This document shows, piece by piece, positions 33,321-44,989 of a stretch of 64,000 nucleotides of DNA. The notes beneath the pieces were generated by a model. The model had not been told where the DNA came from and ran no database searches. It saw only the letters and a list, made by a program, of their open reading frames with translations. Within the stretch, counting starts at the first letter, position 1. Each line of letters starts with the position of its first letter. Source of the stretch: Bursaphelenchus xylophilus. Its lineage: Eukaryota > Nematoda > Chromadorea > Rhabditida > Aphelenchoididae. The position numbers and the translations under genes are program-made. The DNA lies in the NCBI GenBank assembly GCA_904066235.2, contig CAJFCV020000005.1, positions 11,031,501 through 11,095,500 on the forward strand, read 5' to 3'.

Positions 33321-33632
33321 AAGGTTTTTTGGCCGAATGACAGGCCTTAATCAGCCACATGGCTGCTCGTTTGAGTTCAAAGGAGCATTTGAACCTAAAG
33401 GGAGGCACCCCAAGTGCGACGCTCAGATTTTGATGAAACTTCGCACAAATTTTGAGTAAAGTTTTGTAAAAGAAAACCGAGCCTCGTGCGTGAGTGCAAC
33501 TTAAAAAAATCACATGGGTTACTACCCATCCCAATTGTAAGATCAAAATTGTTTGGTCAGCCCAGAAAGCACTAACAAGGGAGGTACTCCAAGCTTTCTT
33601 TAAATTTCGCACACACGTCGGGTATGGACTAA

Positions 33633-34527
33633 CAAGGGCTCGGCAAAACCTCGTCCCCTGGTTTCTTCTTGAAACATATACCATTTGAAAGAGCGCAAAA
33701 AACTGGTCTAGAATCACCTTTAATTAGCTGCTAAGATTCTCTTACATACTAGCTAGCGAGCATTTTTTAGTTCTAAGCCAGTCTCACCCTTCTTTCAACA
33801 AAACAAGAGGAATCGATTTCAAAAGCACGGCGAAGCAGTGCTTCGGTGGCCTAGTGGGGTAAGGCGCTCTACAAGGAGGACCTGCGGACCAGGTTCGAAT
33901 CCTCTTTTGAATTTTTGGATTTTTTTGGCTATTATGGAACGAAGAAGGCTAGCATGTAGTCTTTAATTTTATATTGATTTTTGGGGTACCCTAGATTTGT
34001 TTTACTAGAAAAATCGACAGGTTTTTAAATTTTTTGTGATACAGGTGTCTTTGACCCTGCAGTGGGCATCCAAGATGGTTGAAACTTTCAACGGCTTTAA
34101 TATTTTTTGCCAGGAATGCCCATTTACGGACAGTACGTGAAAAACGAGCCTGAAAACGGTATACATGTTTGAAACCTCCTAGTATGTCTCTGGTTACAAG
34201 ACCTAAAACATCGCCTAATCACTCGTTGAGGGCATCGACCTGAGAGTTTCAAGCTCGGAAAAAACTTTATGTTTTTTGATCTTGATTGAAGCCTCCAATG
34301 TCATAGGTGACTAATATTTGTATGAAAAGTGATTATTCGATCTCGTTGGCATCTCAGAAGAAAAGGTTCCCAGAGTCTAATTGGGAATTTTGAAAAAAGT
34401 TCGATAGCTAGCACGTAAGTGGATCTTAGCAGCTAATTGAAGGTGATCCTAGACCAGTTTTTTGCGCTTTTTCAAATGGTATATGTTTCAAGAAGAAACC
34501 AGGGGACGAGGTTTTGCCGAGCCCTTG
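33633..34527. mobile_element. 895-bp TIR element carrying a different tRNA-like unit
   Basis: CAAGGGCTCGGCAAAACCTC at 33633 and its inverse ending at 34527. The arms run at least 100 bp (CCATTTGAAAGAGCGCAAAA, AATTAGCTGCTAAGAT and partners). TAA flanks both sides (33630-33632 and 34528-34530), and the empty site is preserved at 50083. No coding region. It shares CAAGG termini and a TNA duplication with the 593-bp elements, but the arms are otherwise unrelated. Confidence 0.85.
33838..33912 (+). tRNA. tRNA-like sequence, short variable arm
   Basis: Box A TGGCCTAGTGG (33847-33857) and box B GGTTCGAATCC (33892-33902) both fit the Pol III consensus completely, with standard spacing. The D stem GCC/GGC pairs. 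Oligo-T follows (33904-33907, then a longer run near 33919). The presumed acceptor stem does not pair well, so I give no anticodon. A transcribed tRNA-like RNA is plausible; a working tRNA is doubtful. Confidence 0.4.
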
Positions 34528-34939
34528 TAAATATCAATTCCTGAAAGTTTTAGCTCGCGCTTTGCGGGCGCCGCCGAGATATCGAACGATCTTTGCCGCC
34601 GAGAGAGTACGCTAAACGTGGAGAGCGGTCAGAGAGAAAAGTGCTTTTTGGCCATAACTTTGGCAGTTTCGTGCGAAAAAATTTGATTTTTTATAGAAAC
34701 ATTATCCTTTACAGTAGAAATAGGCATGAAAATTTTCGTGCCGAAATTCGGCAAAAAGTCCTAAATTTTGGCCGACTTTCGATCTAAAAATCACGGTTGT
34801 TTCTGCAAAGCGTGAGCTAGGATTCTCGCATATACTTAGAAAAAATTATTCTAAATTTGTGCCAAGTTTCATCAAAATCTGAGCGTCGCACTTGGGGTAC
34901 CTCCCCTGTAAGACAAGTCGTATCTCGGAACCACCCATC

Positions 34940-35016
34940 AAAAAATAATAAAGATTGACCAGTCGAGACAAGACACTTTGCAAAAAAAGTCCACATTATT
35001 TTCCCGACAGAGTGAT
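34940..35016. mobile_element. Family A right half
   Basis: AGTCCACATTATTTTCCCGA then CAGAGTGATA. No left partner nearby. Confidence 0.55.
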
Positions 35017-35032
35017 AAGACATACTAGGCCG

Positions 35033-35224
35033 TTCGTAAAGTCGCTGGAATGATTTCGGCGACATGCACTCCGCGAAACCAAAAGTTCACTTTGCACTGT
35101 GCAATTTTTGTCTTTTTGCACAGTGCAATAGGCTTTTTTGGGCTGTCGCTCGAACCCTGAGTTTTCTTGCACAGTGCACGTCGCCGAAATCATCATTCCA
35201 GCGACTTTAAGAACGGACTGATAT
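35033..35224. mobile_element. Family E MITE, complete
   Basis: GGCCGTTCGTAAAGTCGCTG with GACATGCACTCCGCGAAAC at the left, inverted as CCAGCGACTTTAAGAACGGA at the right. TTGCACAGTGCA cores lie between. Confidence 0.7.
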
Positions 35225-35350
35225 TCGAGACTTCTAGCTCGCTCTTCGACGAAACGACCGAAATTTTTGGTTGGCAAAAATGTGGCCTTTTTTGGCGAAT
35301 TTTAGCAAAAAAGTGGCACAGTTTACTAGTATTTACTATTTGTATATTTT

Positions 35351-35509
35351 TCAGTTTGTCGGAAAAATAATACATGGGCACTCTGTTGCATTGAAAATCG
35401 CATTGCCACCGAGAAAATGAATTGTGTCGCGGCAAAATTAAATTTCTTTTCACTTCAGCGACACAATTTTCGCATCGACATTGTGCTCATTATTTTCCCG
35501 ACAAACGAT
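35351..35509. mobile_element. Family A MITE
   Basis: TCAGTTTGTCGGAAAAATAA ... CATTATTTTCCCGACAAACG with the AATGAATTGTGTCGCGGC interior. Confidence 0.75.
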
Positions 35510-35864
35510 AGTGAATACGTCAGCTGCATTTTTTTTCACGCAATTTTTTTACTCTATTGCTCTCCAATTTTCGGAGCATGTGCCGAGTTCGATTATCGAT
35601 AGCGGCCTAATTGTCATACCACGCCGATAATTTGAGTATGGCATTCCCATTTGAAGGGTGGGTCTGGGAAATCCATTACATTCGGACAGAATGTAATATC
35701 CCAAAATGAATGATTATTTGAATTCCCCTTTTCTGGCCGTGCCGTCCGGATTTATGGGCTGAACGTGAGACGAGGGAGGACAGTAACGTCAATTTTCGAT
35801 ATTTTTAGTCTTTGATTTTTTCGAAATTTTTGAAAATTTTGGGCTTGCGATGTGGCGCTCAGCT

Positions 35865-36021
35865 TATCAGTCTGTCGGGAAAATAATGTGGACAATGTCG
35901 CAGCAAAATTTCTAATTTCTTGCTTCGTTGTAGTCGCACAACAAATTTCCAGTCGCGGGTAGCCGTCGCAGAGCGACCCCAAAGCGCTAAAAATCCACAT
36001 TATTTTCCCGACAGACTGATA
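35865..36021. mobile_element. Family A MITE, TGTGGA subfamily
   Basis: TATCAGTCTGTCGGGAAAAT ... ATTTTCCCGACAGACTGATA. The interior has TTCCAGTCGCGGGTAGCCGT. Confidence 0.85.
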
Positions 36022-36049
36022 ATACTCAAAATTGAACCACCAGCCTCTT

Positions 36050-36862
36050 ATTAGTCTGTCGGGAAAATAATGTGGGTTTGTGGCAGCAAAGTGTTTCGCC
36101 TCGTCTTTGTCGCTCATTAATCCCCGGTCGTTGCAAGCTGTCGGGGAAATAATGTGGATTTGTCGCAGCAAAATTTGTAATTTCTCGCCTCGTTGTAGTC
36201 GCTAAACAAATTTCCAGCCACGAGTAGCCGTTGCAGTGCGATGATGGGCGACCCCAAAGCGCTACAGTTTGCTGCGACAAATCCACATTATTTTCCCGAC
36301 AGGTTGATACTGCTCAAAACTGCATTAACAGCCTCTTATTAGTCTGTCGGGAAAATAATGTGGGTGTGCCGCAGCAAAATTTTTTAGCTCCTCGTTGTAG
36401 CTCATTAAATCCCCGGTCGTTGCAAGCTGTCGGGAAAATAATGTGGACTTGCAAAATTTCTCGTCTCTTTGTAGTCGTTCAAAAAATCTCCAGTCGCGGG
36501 TAGCCGTCGCAGAGCGACAATGGGCGATCCCAAAGCGCTACAGTTTGCTGCGACAAATCCACATTATTTTCCCGACAGACTAATACTGCTCAAACTTGAC
36601 CCACCAACCTCTTATCAGCCTGTCGGGAAAATAATGTGGGCTTGTCGCAGCAAAGTGTTTCGCCTCGTCTTTGTCGCTCATTAAATCCCCGGTTTGTTGC
36701 AAGCTGTCGGGAAAATAATGAGCACAATGTCGCTGGGCAAATCGCGTCGCTGAAGCCACTGAATTGAAAGAAATTTGGTTTTCCCGCGACACAATTAATT
36801 TTCCCGGCGACGACGCCATTTTCGCTGCGACAGAATGCTCATTATTTTCCCGACAGACTGAT
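36050..36862. repeat. Compound cluster of family A MITEs
   Basis: Three further, partly tandem copies. Left ends are at about 36053, 36138, 36341, 36428, 36618 and 36705; right ends close near 36307, 36592 and 36862. Several units have two left ends for one right end (AAGCTGTCGGGAAAATAATG in the middle), so the cluster grew by unequal exchange or insertion of one copy into another. Confidence 0.75.
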
Positions 36863-36867
36863 AGTAA

Positions 36868-36990
36868 ATAATTTCATAAAGAGCGTAGACTTTTTTTTCC
36901 ACATTCTGTCACAATTCTATATACGTCTCGGCAATATTTTGATTGCAAAAACTGAGACAAAAAGTCTACGCACTTTGTGAAGTTACTATT
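36868..36990. mobile_element. Family B MITE, short
   Basis: AATTTCATAAAGAGCGTAGA ... GTCTACGCACTTTGTGAAGT. Confidence 0.65.
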
Positions 36991-37357
36991 ACACAATATA
37001 CATAGTTCAGCAAGGCCAAAAATCATTTCCTGAAAACTTTACTTTGCCCTTTGCAAATGGCATCCATGATATTCAACGAATTCTTTATTTTCGATTTCTT
37101 GGACCACCTTCGAATTTTGCATGAAATATGGGCTTGGCAAAAAACTTCCCGAACTTTTTACAATACAATTTTTTTGACGTTACTACAAAAAGGATATAAT
37201 GCATATATATATAAACTATGGTGCGAAGCAGTTTCTTGGCCATTTTCTTTGTGCCCTTGAGCAGATTAATGATTATTTTGGGGGCTTTGACAAAAAAAGG
37301 CTTGACATGTATGCACGAACACGGCTACTAATAACTGGTCATATTGTGGGATGATCT

Positions 37358-37618
37358 ACAGTAACGGACCTGATCCAGTGGCAAAAAACGCACCATTTTG
37401 CATCCGGGAAGTATCAAAAATGTGGCAAAATGCTTCCCTGTCCAAGTAAAAAAAAACTCCGATTTCAAAAACTTTTTATTTTTTTGAGAGGAAAAAGGCG
37501 CGCCGTTCAAAACGGAGTCTTTTTTTTAGTTGGAGAGGGAGGCATTTTGCCACATTTTTAATGCCTCCCGAATGCAAAATGGCACGTTTTTTGTCACTGT
37601 ATCAGGTCCGTCACTGTA
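37358..37618. mobile_element. Family C MITE
   Basis: ACAGTAACGGACCTGATCCA ... TATCAGGTCCGTCACTGTA, with CATTTTGCATCC and GCATTTTGCCACATTTTTAA arms. Confidence 0.8.
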
Positions 37619-37639
37619 GATCAATTTTCCCGACAGGCT

Positions 37640-37957
37640 GATACAGTGGGGAACGGCAATAAACGTACCATTTTGCATCCGGGAAGTATCAAAAATTTGG
37701 CAAAATGCCTTCCTCTCCAACAAAAAAAGAACTCCATTTTTGAACTGCGCCCTTTCTCTCAAATATTATACCTTCCTCTCCAAGTGAAAAAACTCCGATT
37801 TCATAAGCGCGCCCGCTATTTTTGGCAGGAAAAAAGTGCGCCCTTCAAAACGGAGTTCCTTATTAGTTGGAGAGGGAGGCAGTTTGCCACATTTTTGATA
37901 CTTCCCGGAAGCATAATGGTACGTTTTTTGCCACTAGATCAGGTCCGTCACTGCTGT
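37640..37957. mobile_element. Family C MITE, internally rearranged
   Basis: The left arm begins ACAGTGGGGAACGGC and the right arm closes CAGGTCCGTCACTG. The middle contains an extra CTTCCTCTCCAAGTGAAAAA segment, so it looks like a partial internal duplication. Confidence 0.65.
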
Positions 37958-37962
37958 ATTTT

Positions 37963-38152
37963 CATGAAGTGCGTAGACTTTATTTCGCAAATTTGCGACA
38001 TAAAACTTTCGTACTGTCGAAAGTTGTAAGCGTTTTTTAACTGCCGCAAATTTTATTATATATTATACATGTTTGACAAAAATTGCACCGTGCAAAGAGA
38101 GGCAAAATGCACTAAGCGCCGCAAACAAAAGTCTGCGGACTTTGTGGAAAGG
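37963..38152. mobile_element. Family B MITE
   Basis: TTCATGAAGTGCGTAGACTT ... GTCTGCGGACTTTGTGGAAA. Confidence 0.6.
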
Positions 38153-38356
38153 CAAGTAATAAAATTAAAGCGCCATACCTCCAGCGTCTCCACAAATCCG
38201 AAAATTTTTACTTTAATTCCTCACGTTGTTTTCTGTTCGTCTAGAAATTTGTGATCTCCGTTTTGTATCATTATCCTTCACCGAGAAACCGGGTTTTAAA
38301 CAGCTGCAATTTTGCAATTTTTTCGGAAAGAATTTGTTAGCAAACGCTAAATTATT

Positions 38357-39835
38357 ATACTGGTTGACAAAATTTTCTTTCCACCTCGTATCTCGGGAAC
38401 CGCTGGGCCTAGAACCTCAAAATTCGGCACAGAAACATCATGGGACAATCTAACGGCATACCCAAAAAATCATACCATTTGTTGCACTTTCAGTGCACTT
38501 TTTATGCAACCGGCAAAAAAAGAGATGACAAAATTTTCTTTCCACTATGGAAAAACGTTTGTAAATTAATAGCCAAAGGCATGAGTGTGGTATCGTTGTG
38601 ATCGCAAAGAAGTCCTCTTTCTATCCGTGTCACAATTTTACAGGAGTTTTCGTTGTTTCGCCGTTGGGCGTCTGCTGATCGTTGCGTTGTCCGTTTATGG
38701 CCAAATTCGTGGACAGAGAAGCTCGCAGAAGGCCCAAGGAGATGAAACTGCCCTTAAAAAATCTGATATTTATGTCTGCAACATTGTTTACACCGGCAGT
38801 AAAATTAGATTCAATTTAAGTGTGTTGCATGGGAAAATGCGCACCTTTAGAGTGCGCGAAACCGGAAAATTGCTTGTGTATAGAATGGAAGCGTCAAAAT
38901 GACATGCCTTTGCAGTACATATGGCGTATTTTAGGTATTATACGACCGTATGTGTTGAAGCCTACCGCCTTACCTTACCCCCTGCGGTCTATGTCGTCTT
39001 ATGTAATACAGGTTGTTGCACTACATGACAGAGAGGCATCGCCATAACTTAACCTTGATATATTGGGAAATTTGACTGCCAGCCTATTTTAATACATTGA
39101 CATTGACCCGCCTTTAACGTTTTTGCCACGACAAATAGCTTGCGCGGAAAGCTTAGGGTTGCAAATCTTGCACAGGGGCATGTGGAACCATTCTTCTGCT
39201 CATACCTAAGCGCGACATTAGAGACTAAAATCTTCACTATTTTTAAAGTCTGTAGTATCATAGAAAATATATCAGCAGGAAAAATTATTTGAATTATCTG
39301 CAGTGTTCCCATAATAACGTAATTTTCTGGCAACGAGAACCCTGTAAGTGCACATTTTCCCATGTAACACACTTAAATTGAATCTAATTTTACTGCCGGT
39401 GTAAACAATGTTGCAGACATAAATATCAGATTTTTTAAGGGCAGTTTCATCTCCTTGGGCCTTCTGCGAGCTTCTCTGTCCACGAATTTGGCCATAAACG
39501 GACAACGCAACGATCAGCAGACGCCCAACGGCGAAACAACGAAAACTCCTGTAAAATTGTGACACGGATAGAAAGAGGACTTCTTTGCGATCACAACGAT
39601 ACCACACTCATGCCTTTGGCTATTAATTTACAAACGTTTTTCCATAGTGGAAAGAAAATTTTGTCATCTCTTTTTTTGCCGGTTGCATAAAAAGTGCACT
39701 GAAAGTGCAACAAATGGTATGATTTTTTGGGTATGCCGTTAGATTGTCCCATGATGTTTCTGTGCCGAATTTTGAGGTTCTAGGCCCAGCGGTTCCCGAG
39801 ATACGAGGTGGAAAGAAAATTTTGTCAACCAGTAT
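38357..39835. mobile_element. Foldback transposon-like element, 1.48 kb
   Basis: TACTGGTTGACAAAATTTTC at 38357 and its inverse ending at 39835. Positions x and 78192-x pair without indels for about 490 bp (38357-38846 with 39346-39835). The two inner 85-codon frames are identical on opposite strands. A ~500-bp unique spacer separates the arms. TA borders both ends. Size and form resemble the C. elegans foldback elements Tc4 and Tc6, but I claim no sequence identity. No transposase was seen. Confidence 0.8.
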
Positions 39836-40011
39836 AGCATGCAATAATTTAATGTTTACTTGGCCTTTGGTTGCGCACAAACTTGTAATCATCGGCAATT
39901 CTGAGAGAAGAGGAATTAAATTTGCAGAGTTTATAAATTTTTTGTCAGCATGTCATATAAAGTCAGCAAAAATACTCATATATACGGGCATTAATATTAT
40001 TCGAGAAGTGG

Positions 40012-40445
40012 TCAAAGTGGGACACTCGGATTTGAAAAAAACTTGGCACAAATTTAGAGTCAACTTCTCTAAGAAATATATGAGAATTCTAGCTCGCGCT
40101 TTGCAGAAACGACTGAGATTTTTAGATCGAAACTTGGCAAAAATAAGGCATTTTTTTGCGAATTATTTCCGGCATAAAAAGTTTCATATCTATTCCTACT
40201 GTAGAGTATCATATTTCTGCAAAAAATCAATTTTTTCCGCCCGAAACTGGCAAAGATATGGCGAAAAAACCGTTTTTCTCTGACCGTCTCCGCATTTTGT
40301 GCACTCTCTCGCAAAGATCGTTGAATTTCTCGGCTCTCCCTGCAAAGCGGGAGCTATAATTTTCAGTGATTGATATGTGGCCTACAACTAACACGTGTGC
40401 AGAATTTGCAGAAAATCTGAGCGTTGCAAGATATCAAAAAAAAAG
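40012..40445. mobile_element. Family D element
   Basis: GGGACACTCGGATTTGAAAA through ATATGAGAATTCTAGCTCGC, CGAAACTGGCAAAGATATGG, and the right part AAAATCTGAGCGTTGCAAG. The ends are decayed. Confidence 0.6.
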
Positions 40446-40714
40446 TTTTTTGCAGGCGCCTACCTTATTGTAGGTCCTGACTTAGTTTGTCCAATTTCAC
40501 TCCCCCACAATGATCTCAAGTTTCCCTCATTACTCTGCGGGCTTTTATTGTGTTGAACAGCACTTAGTTCGTTTGATTTTACTATTGTTTTGCACGATTT
40601 TGCTATTAAACTTAGCAAAAAACAGAGACTTAGGGGAGTACAAACTTTGAATTAAGCCATCTCGCGGTTATAAATTCATTTCTACCACCTTTACCCCCCG
40701 TAAAGCCTCCAAAC

Positions 40715-43700
40715 ATGGATAAAGTTGCAGATTGGACAATGTGGATTCGAACGGTCCACTTCTACTTCGAGATCGTCCTGTTTTGCATGACCTGGATGGT
40801 GGGCAGTTTGGTCATCTACTTGTCCATGTTCCGGTGTCGTGATGTCCTCAAGGACTACCGCAACATGCTCACGTTCACGGCCGTTGTGGACATGGTGTTC
40901 GTGTTGAACTCGGTGTTTACCATGGAGGTGGGTGACCGGTTTCTTGCACTGTTTTGTCCACGAAAAGTATTTTGGTAGGGAAGAAATGGCAGACAGTCCG
41001 AAAAAGTGCAGGAAAGGTTCAAAAATTAGGGGCAAAGAGCTTGGTTAATAAACTTTGGCTTAGACTAGGTTAGATGAAAAAGTCTTGACATAAAAAAATT
41101 CACTGTGCAGTTTCTAGTGAGCTGGAAAAACGCACTGTGCAGTTCTCGGTGAGAGTGAAAAAACGCACTGTGCAGTTTCTGACGCGAACGAGAAACGGCG
41201 AAGAGGCAAAATCATAGTGCGCCCCGACCACGCACAGTGCGAAAACAATTCTCCTAAAATTTCGGTGAAACTGCACAGTGCGTTTTCCTCACAGCAGAAA
41301 CTGCACAGTGCGTTTTTAAATCGTATTAGAAACTGCACAGTGCGTTTCCCCTTGCACCAGAAACTGCACAGTTCGTTTTTAAAAGAATTAAAAATTGCAC
41401 AGTGCGCGTTTTTAGATTGCATTGGAAACTGCACAGTGAGTTTATAAAAGAATTAGAAATTGCACAGTGCGTTTTTATATCGCATTAAAAGCTGCACAGT
41501 GCGTTCTCTAATAGAATTAAAAACTGTACAGTGCATTTTTAGATCGCATTGGAAACTGCACAGTGCGTTTTTTACAAGAGTTAAAAGTTGCACTGTGCGT
41601 TTTTTATTCGTATTTGAAACTGCACAGTGCATTTTTAAATCGCATTAGGAACTGCACGGTGCGTTTTTCACTCGCAGCAGAAACTGCATAGTGCGTTTTT
41701 TAATAGAATGAGAACTGCACAGTGCATTTTTAAATCGCATTAGAAACTGCACAGTGCGTTTTTTTTTACCAGAGTTAAAAACTGGACTGTACGTTTTTTA
41801 TCCGTATTTGAAACTGCACAGTGAGTTTTTCAAACGCGCCGGAAACTGCACAGTGCGTTTTTATAAGAATTACAAATGGCACAGTGCGTTTTTAGATCGA
41901 ATTGGAAAATGCACTGTGCGTTTTTCACAAGGATTAAAAACTGCACTGTGCCTTTTAATATCGCATTAAAAGCTGCACAGTGCGTTTTTAAAAGAATTAC
42001 AAATTGCACAGTGCGTTTCTAGATCGCATTGCAAACTGCACTGTGCGTTTTTCACAAGGATTAAAAACTGCACTGTGCGTTTTTTGTTCGTATTTGAAAC
42101 TGCACAGTGAGTTTTTCACACGCGCCGGAAACTGCACAATACGCTTTTAGATCGCATTAGAGACTGCACAGTGCGTTTTTTACTAGAATTAAAAATTACG
42201 CAGTGCTTTTTTAAATCGCATTAGAAACTGCACAGTGCTTTTACACTTGCACCAGAAACTGCACAGTGCGTTTTTATAAGAATTACAAATGGCACAGTGC
42301 GTTTTTAGATCGAATTGGAAAATGCACTGTGCGTTTTTTACTAGAATTAAAAATTACACAGTGCGTTTTTAAATCGCATCAGAAAATGCACAGTGCGTTT
42401 TTCAATCACGCCAAAACCTGCACCGTGCTTTTTTCATCCTTGGGGGAAACGGCACAGTGCGGTTTTCATTGGCGCAGGAAACTGCACTGTGCTTTCTTAA
42501 TCGCCCCTCGGACAGCACATTAAATTGGCGCATCTACGTGACACTTCACCAAAAAATTTTTCAGACCTTCTACGTCTACGAAGGCGTCCTGTACTACTAC
42601 TCGGACAACCCACTCTATCCGAAGGGTCAGTTCGCGGCCTATTGGAGCGGCGCAATGTTCAGTTTCTTCGTTCTGTTCTCCATCATCATCACCGTGATCC
42701 AGTTCATGTACCGTTACGGGCTGCTCTGCCGTCCCGAGGCCTACACGAAGCTGCAGATCGGTGGGGCGTTCGCCTGCTTCACCGTGTACATTGTAATCCA
42801 TCATTACTTCTTCTGGTGGACGTTCAATCCGCCGAACGCGGAGTACAATGATATCCTGCGCCGGCACGGCCAGTCCCTCGAGTGGTACATTGTGGCGGAC
42901 TTGAGGAGCGTCAACTGGGTCTGGCTGCACTTCATGAGCTTCCAGATGGTGGTGTCCGTCTCGTATACGTTCAACATACTCTTCGGCGTGAAGATTATAC
43001 AGTTTTTGAAGGCAAAGGCGTCGAGTATGTCGGAGAAGACGTTGCGAGCGCAGAAACAAATCACCTATGTGCTGTTTATTCAGGTGAGAAAGGAAATTTG
43101 AAACTTTATAACAGTAATGTCATTCTGTCGGGAAAATAATGAGCAGTCGCTACTCAAAAAAAAAACGTCGCTGAAGTGAAAAAAATTGATTTTGCCGCGA
43201 CACAATTCATTTTCTCGGCGACAATGCGATTTTTGATGCTATAGAGTGCTCATTATTTTCCCGACAAACGGTTTTTTGCTCTTTTTCACTATGCAATCAA
43301 CAAAATTCCTAAAAAATCAGCGACTTTTGAAACCTTTTTGAAGCCGCTGAATTTCGGGGTTGCGATTTTCATGTAAGCTGGAGATCGATTTTTTTATTGA
43401 TGGTGCTACATATATCTTTCTCTCCAAAAATTAGCAAAAAATTACGAAAATGTGGCCATTTCCGACATCCAAAAAAACCAACCTTTTTGTAAGCTGCGGG
43501 CTAACATTTTTGCATAATTTTTCGCATATACAGTGAGGGACCTGATCCATTGGCAAAAAAGTATAATTTTGCATTCGGGAAGTATCAAAAATGTGGCATA
43601 ATACCTCTCATTACAATAAAACAAAAAAAACTCCGTTTCGAAATGTGCCCTTTTCCTCACAAAAAAAAGTCAGCAAGCATTTTTTTTTCCAAAATCTAGA

Positions 43701-44879
43701 AAAAGTCGTATAATTCCGACTGTCGGGAAAATGATGCGCGCAGTGTCGCTGCGCCATTTGCGTTGCTGAAGTGAAAAACAACTTGATTTCTCGGCGACAC
43801 AATTCATTTTCTTGGCGGCGATGCAATTTTGGATGCGATAGAGTGCTCATTATTTTCCCGCCAGACTGATAGCCTCTGCGAAAGACGGGAGGGAGACATT
43901 TTTGAGTGTTTATGTCGCGCCTCGGAGTCGCTCTTCATCGCTTTGCGACTGCAAGCCGCGGCTTGGGATTTGGTGCGCGATAGCGGCGATGCGAGACGAT
44001 CCGCCGTTATTTTTCCGACAGACTGATAACAAGGGAAGCCCTCCAAGTGCTCAGATTTTCTTTAGATTTTGCGCATATATTGGGCATGAGCTAAATATCA
44101 ATTCCTGAAGGTTTGAATTCGTGCTTTTCGGCCATAAATTTGGTAGTTTTGTGCGGAAAAAATTAATTTTATGTGGAAAATCTATGGTAGAGATAGGCAT
44201 GAAACTTTTCGTGCCGAAATTCGGCAAAACGTCTCAAAATTTCGCTGACTTTCGATCTTAAAATCTCGGACGTTCCTGCAAAGCACGAGCTAGGATTTTT
44301 GCATATATTTAAAAAAAAATTATTCTAAACTTGTGCCAAGTTTCATCAAAGTCTGAGCGTCGCACTTGGAGTACTTCCCCTGTAAAGGAATGGTTTAGTA
44401 AAATCTCCATCAAACTTCACTGTTATATTGCCCAACCCGAAACAAGCAATTTTACTATGCACCTGCTAGTTTCATCAAAATCTGTAAACTAAATTTTGAC
44501 CCTCTCTTTTGACACTACTTCACAAATTTCAAGCCCAATTTTCCAGGCGCTCTGCCCTCTCATGGACACCGTAATCCCGGCGTCATTCGTCTGTCTCAAC
44601 GTGATCATCGCCCGAAATGCCGGCCTCGCCGAGACCGCCATTCTGGCCAGCATGGCCATGAACATCATCCCCTTCTGCAATTCGTTGGTGGTGATCTTGG
44701 TGATTCCCAAGTACCGGCAGCTCGTCTGGAAGATGCTCCGTCATCCGCTTACTCATGCGTCCGTCGACGCAACACACACCGGCTCCGTCGCCATTTCCGA
44801 TTCGCAGGACAAACGAAGTACCAGCAAGGTTGGAGGGCGTTCGTCGATTATGGTGTCGGCGGGGGCTTCCGCCCACTAA
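40715..44879 (+). CDS. Seven-transmembrane chemoreceptor, Str-superfamily-like
   Basis: Exons 40715-40927, 42565-43083 and 44547-44879 join in phase 0 to give 354 aa, normal for nematode serpentine receptors. TM1 is ~15-39 and TM2 ~50-71. Exon 2 starts with the first extracellular loop, then TM3 (~95-119) ending in YRYGLLCRPE at 120-129. TM4 is ~134-158 (FFWW) and TM5 ~191-219. TM6 (~237-264, LFIQALCPL) spans the exon 2/3 join. TM7 (~275-297) is followed by PKYRQ and a Ser/Thr-rich tail. The YRY...RP box, the Q-x-L-x-P in TM6 and the closing P-x-YR are typical of the str/srd/srh group. I cannot place it in one subfamily. Such receptors act in sensory cilia with G proteins (family knowledge). 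Donors are GTGGGT and GTGAGA. Intron 1 carries a 1.4-kb minisatellite. Confidence 0.85.
41095..42505 (+). repeat. GCACAGTGC minisatellite in intron 1 of the chemoreceptor
   Basis: More than thirty degenerate units of ~37-48 bp follow the pattern GAAACTGCACAGTGCGTTTT with a spacer such as TAAATCGCATTA. Spacers fall into a few types (TAAATCGCATTA, AAAAGAATTA, CACAAGGATTA, TCGTATTT) that recur in order, suggesting block duplications. Long open frames here are repeat artefacts. Confidence 0.9.
43121..43270. mobile_element. Family A MITE in intron 2 of the chemoreceptor
   Basis: CATTCTGTCGGGAAAATAAT ... CATTATTTTCCCGACAAACG, starting 38 bases after the exon 2 donor. Confidence 0.75.
43530..43645. 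mobile_element. Family C MITE, left half
   Basis: ACAGTGAGGGACCTGATCCA then TTTTGCATTCGGGAAGTATC, breaking off near AACTCCGTTTCG. Confidence 0.6.
43718..43871. mobile_element. Family A MITE
   Basis: GACTGTCGGGAAAATGATGC ... ATTATTTTCCCGCCAGACTG. Confidence 0.75.
43880..44028. mobile_element. Family A MITE, AACGGCGGATCG subfamily, left end lost
   Basis: GCTTTGCGACTGCAAGCCGC interior and right end TTTTCCGACAGACTGATA. Confidence 0.7.
44030..44382. mobile_element. Family D element with TAA duplication
   Basis: CAAGGGAAGCCCTCCAAGTG at 44030 and TTGGAGTACTTCCCCTG ending 44382. TAA is at 44027-44029 and 44383-44385. It inserted exactly into the end of the family A element at 43880. Confidence 0.8.
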
Positions 44880-44989
44880 TAATAATAATCGGAAGGATAA
44901 TGAATAAGAAGCAATTGCGGCGGAGGTTTGTCATCTCCGCCGCTTCACAGTGAATCTCATATATAATATTTTATACCTAATAACGATTT

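Larger units (their letters stand above)
33395..34912. mobile_element. Family D element split by a tRNA-like-bearing insertion
   Basis: CCCCAAGTGCGACGCTCAGA near 33410 and the closing CTGAGCGTCGCACTTGGGGT, ACCTCCCCTG at 34909 frame a family D element. The uninterrupted form of its inner sequence, GGTATGGACTAAATATCAAT, is seen at 50083. Here it is split by the insertion at 33633-34527. Part of the left section (33480-33600) is rearranged. Confidence 0.6.

Noticed and set aside
38585..39607. Two frames of 105 and 111 residues sharing their first 85 residues
   Set aside because: They are the two arms of the foldback element and diverge where the arms end. No recognised domain, so I treat them as repeat sequence.
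41114..42523. Several 60-106-residue frames with NCTVRF-type repeats
   Set aside because: Translations of the minisatellite in the chemoreceptor intron; exon 2 starts only at 42565 after a clear acceptor.
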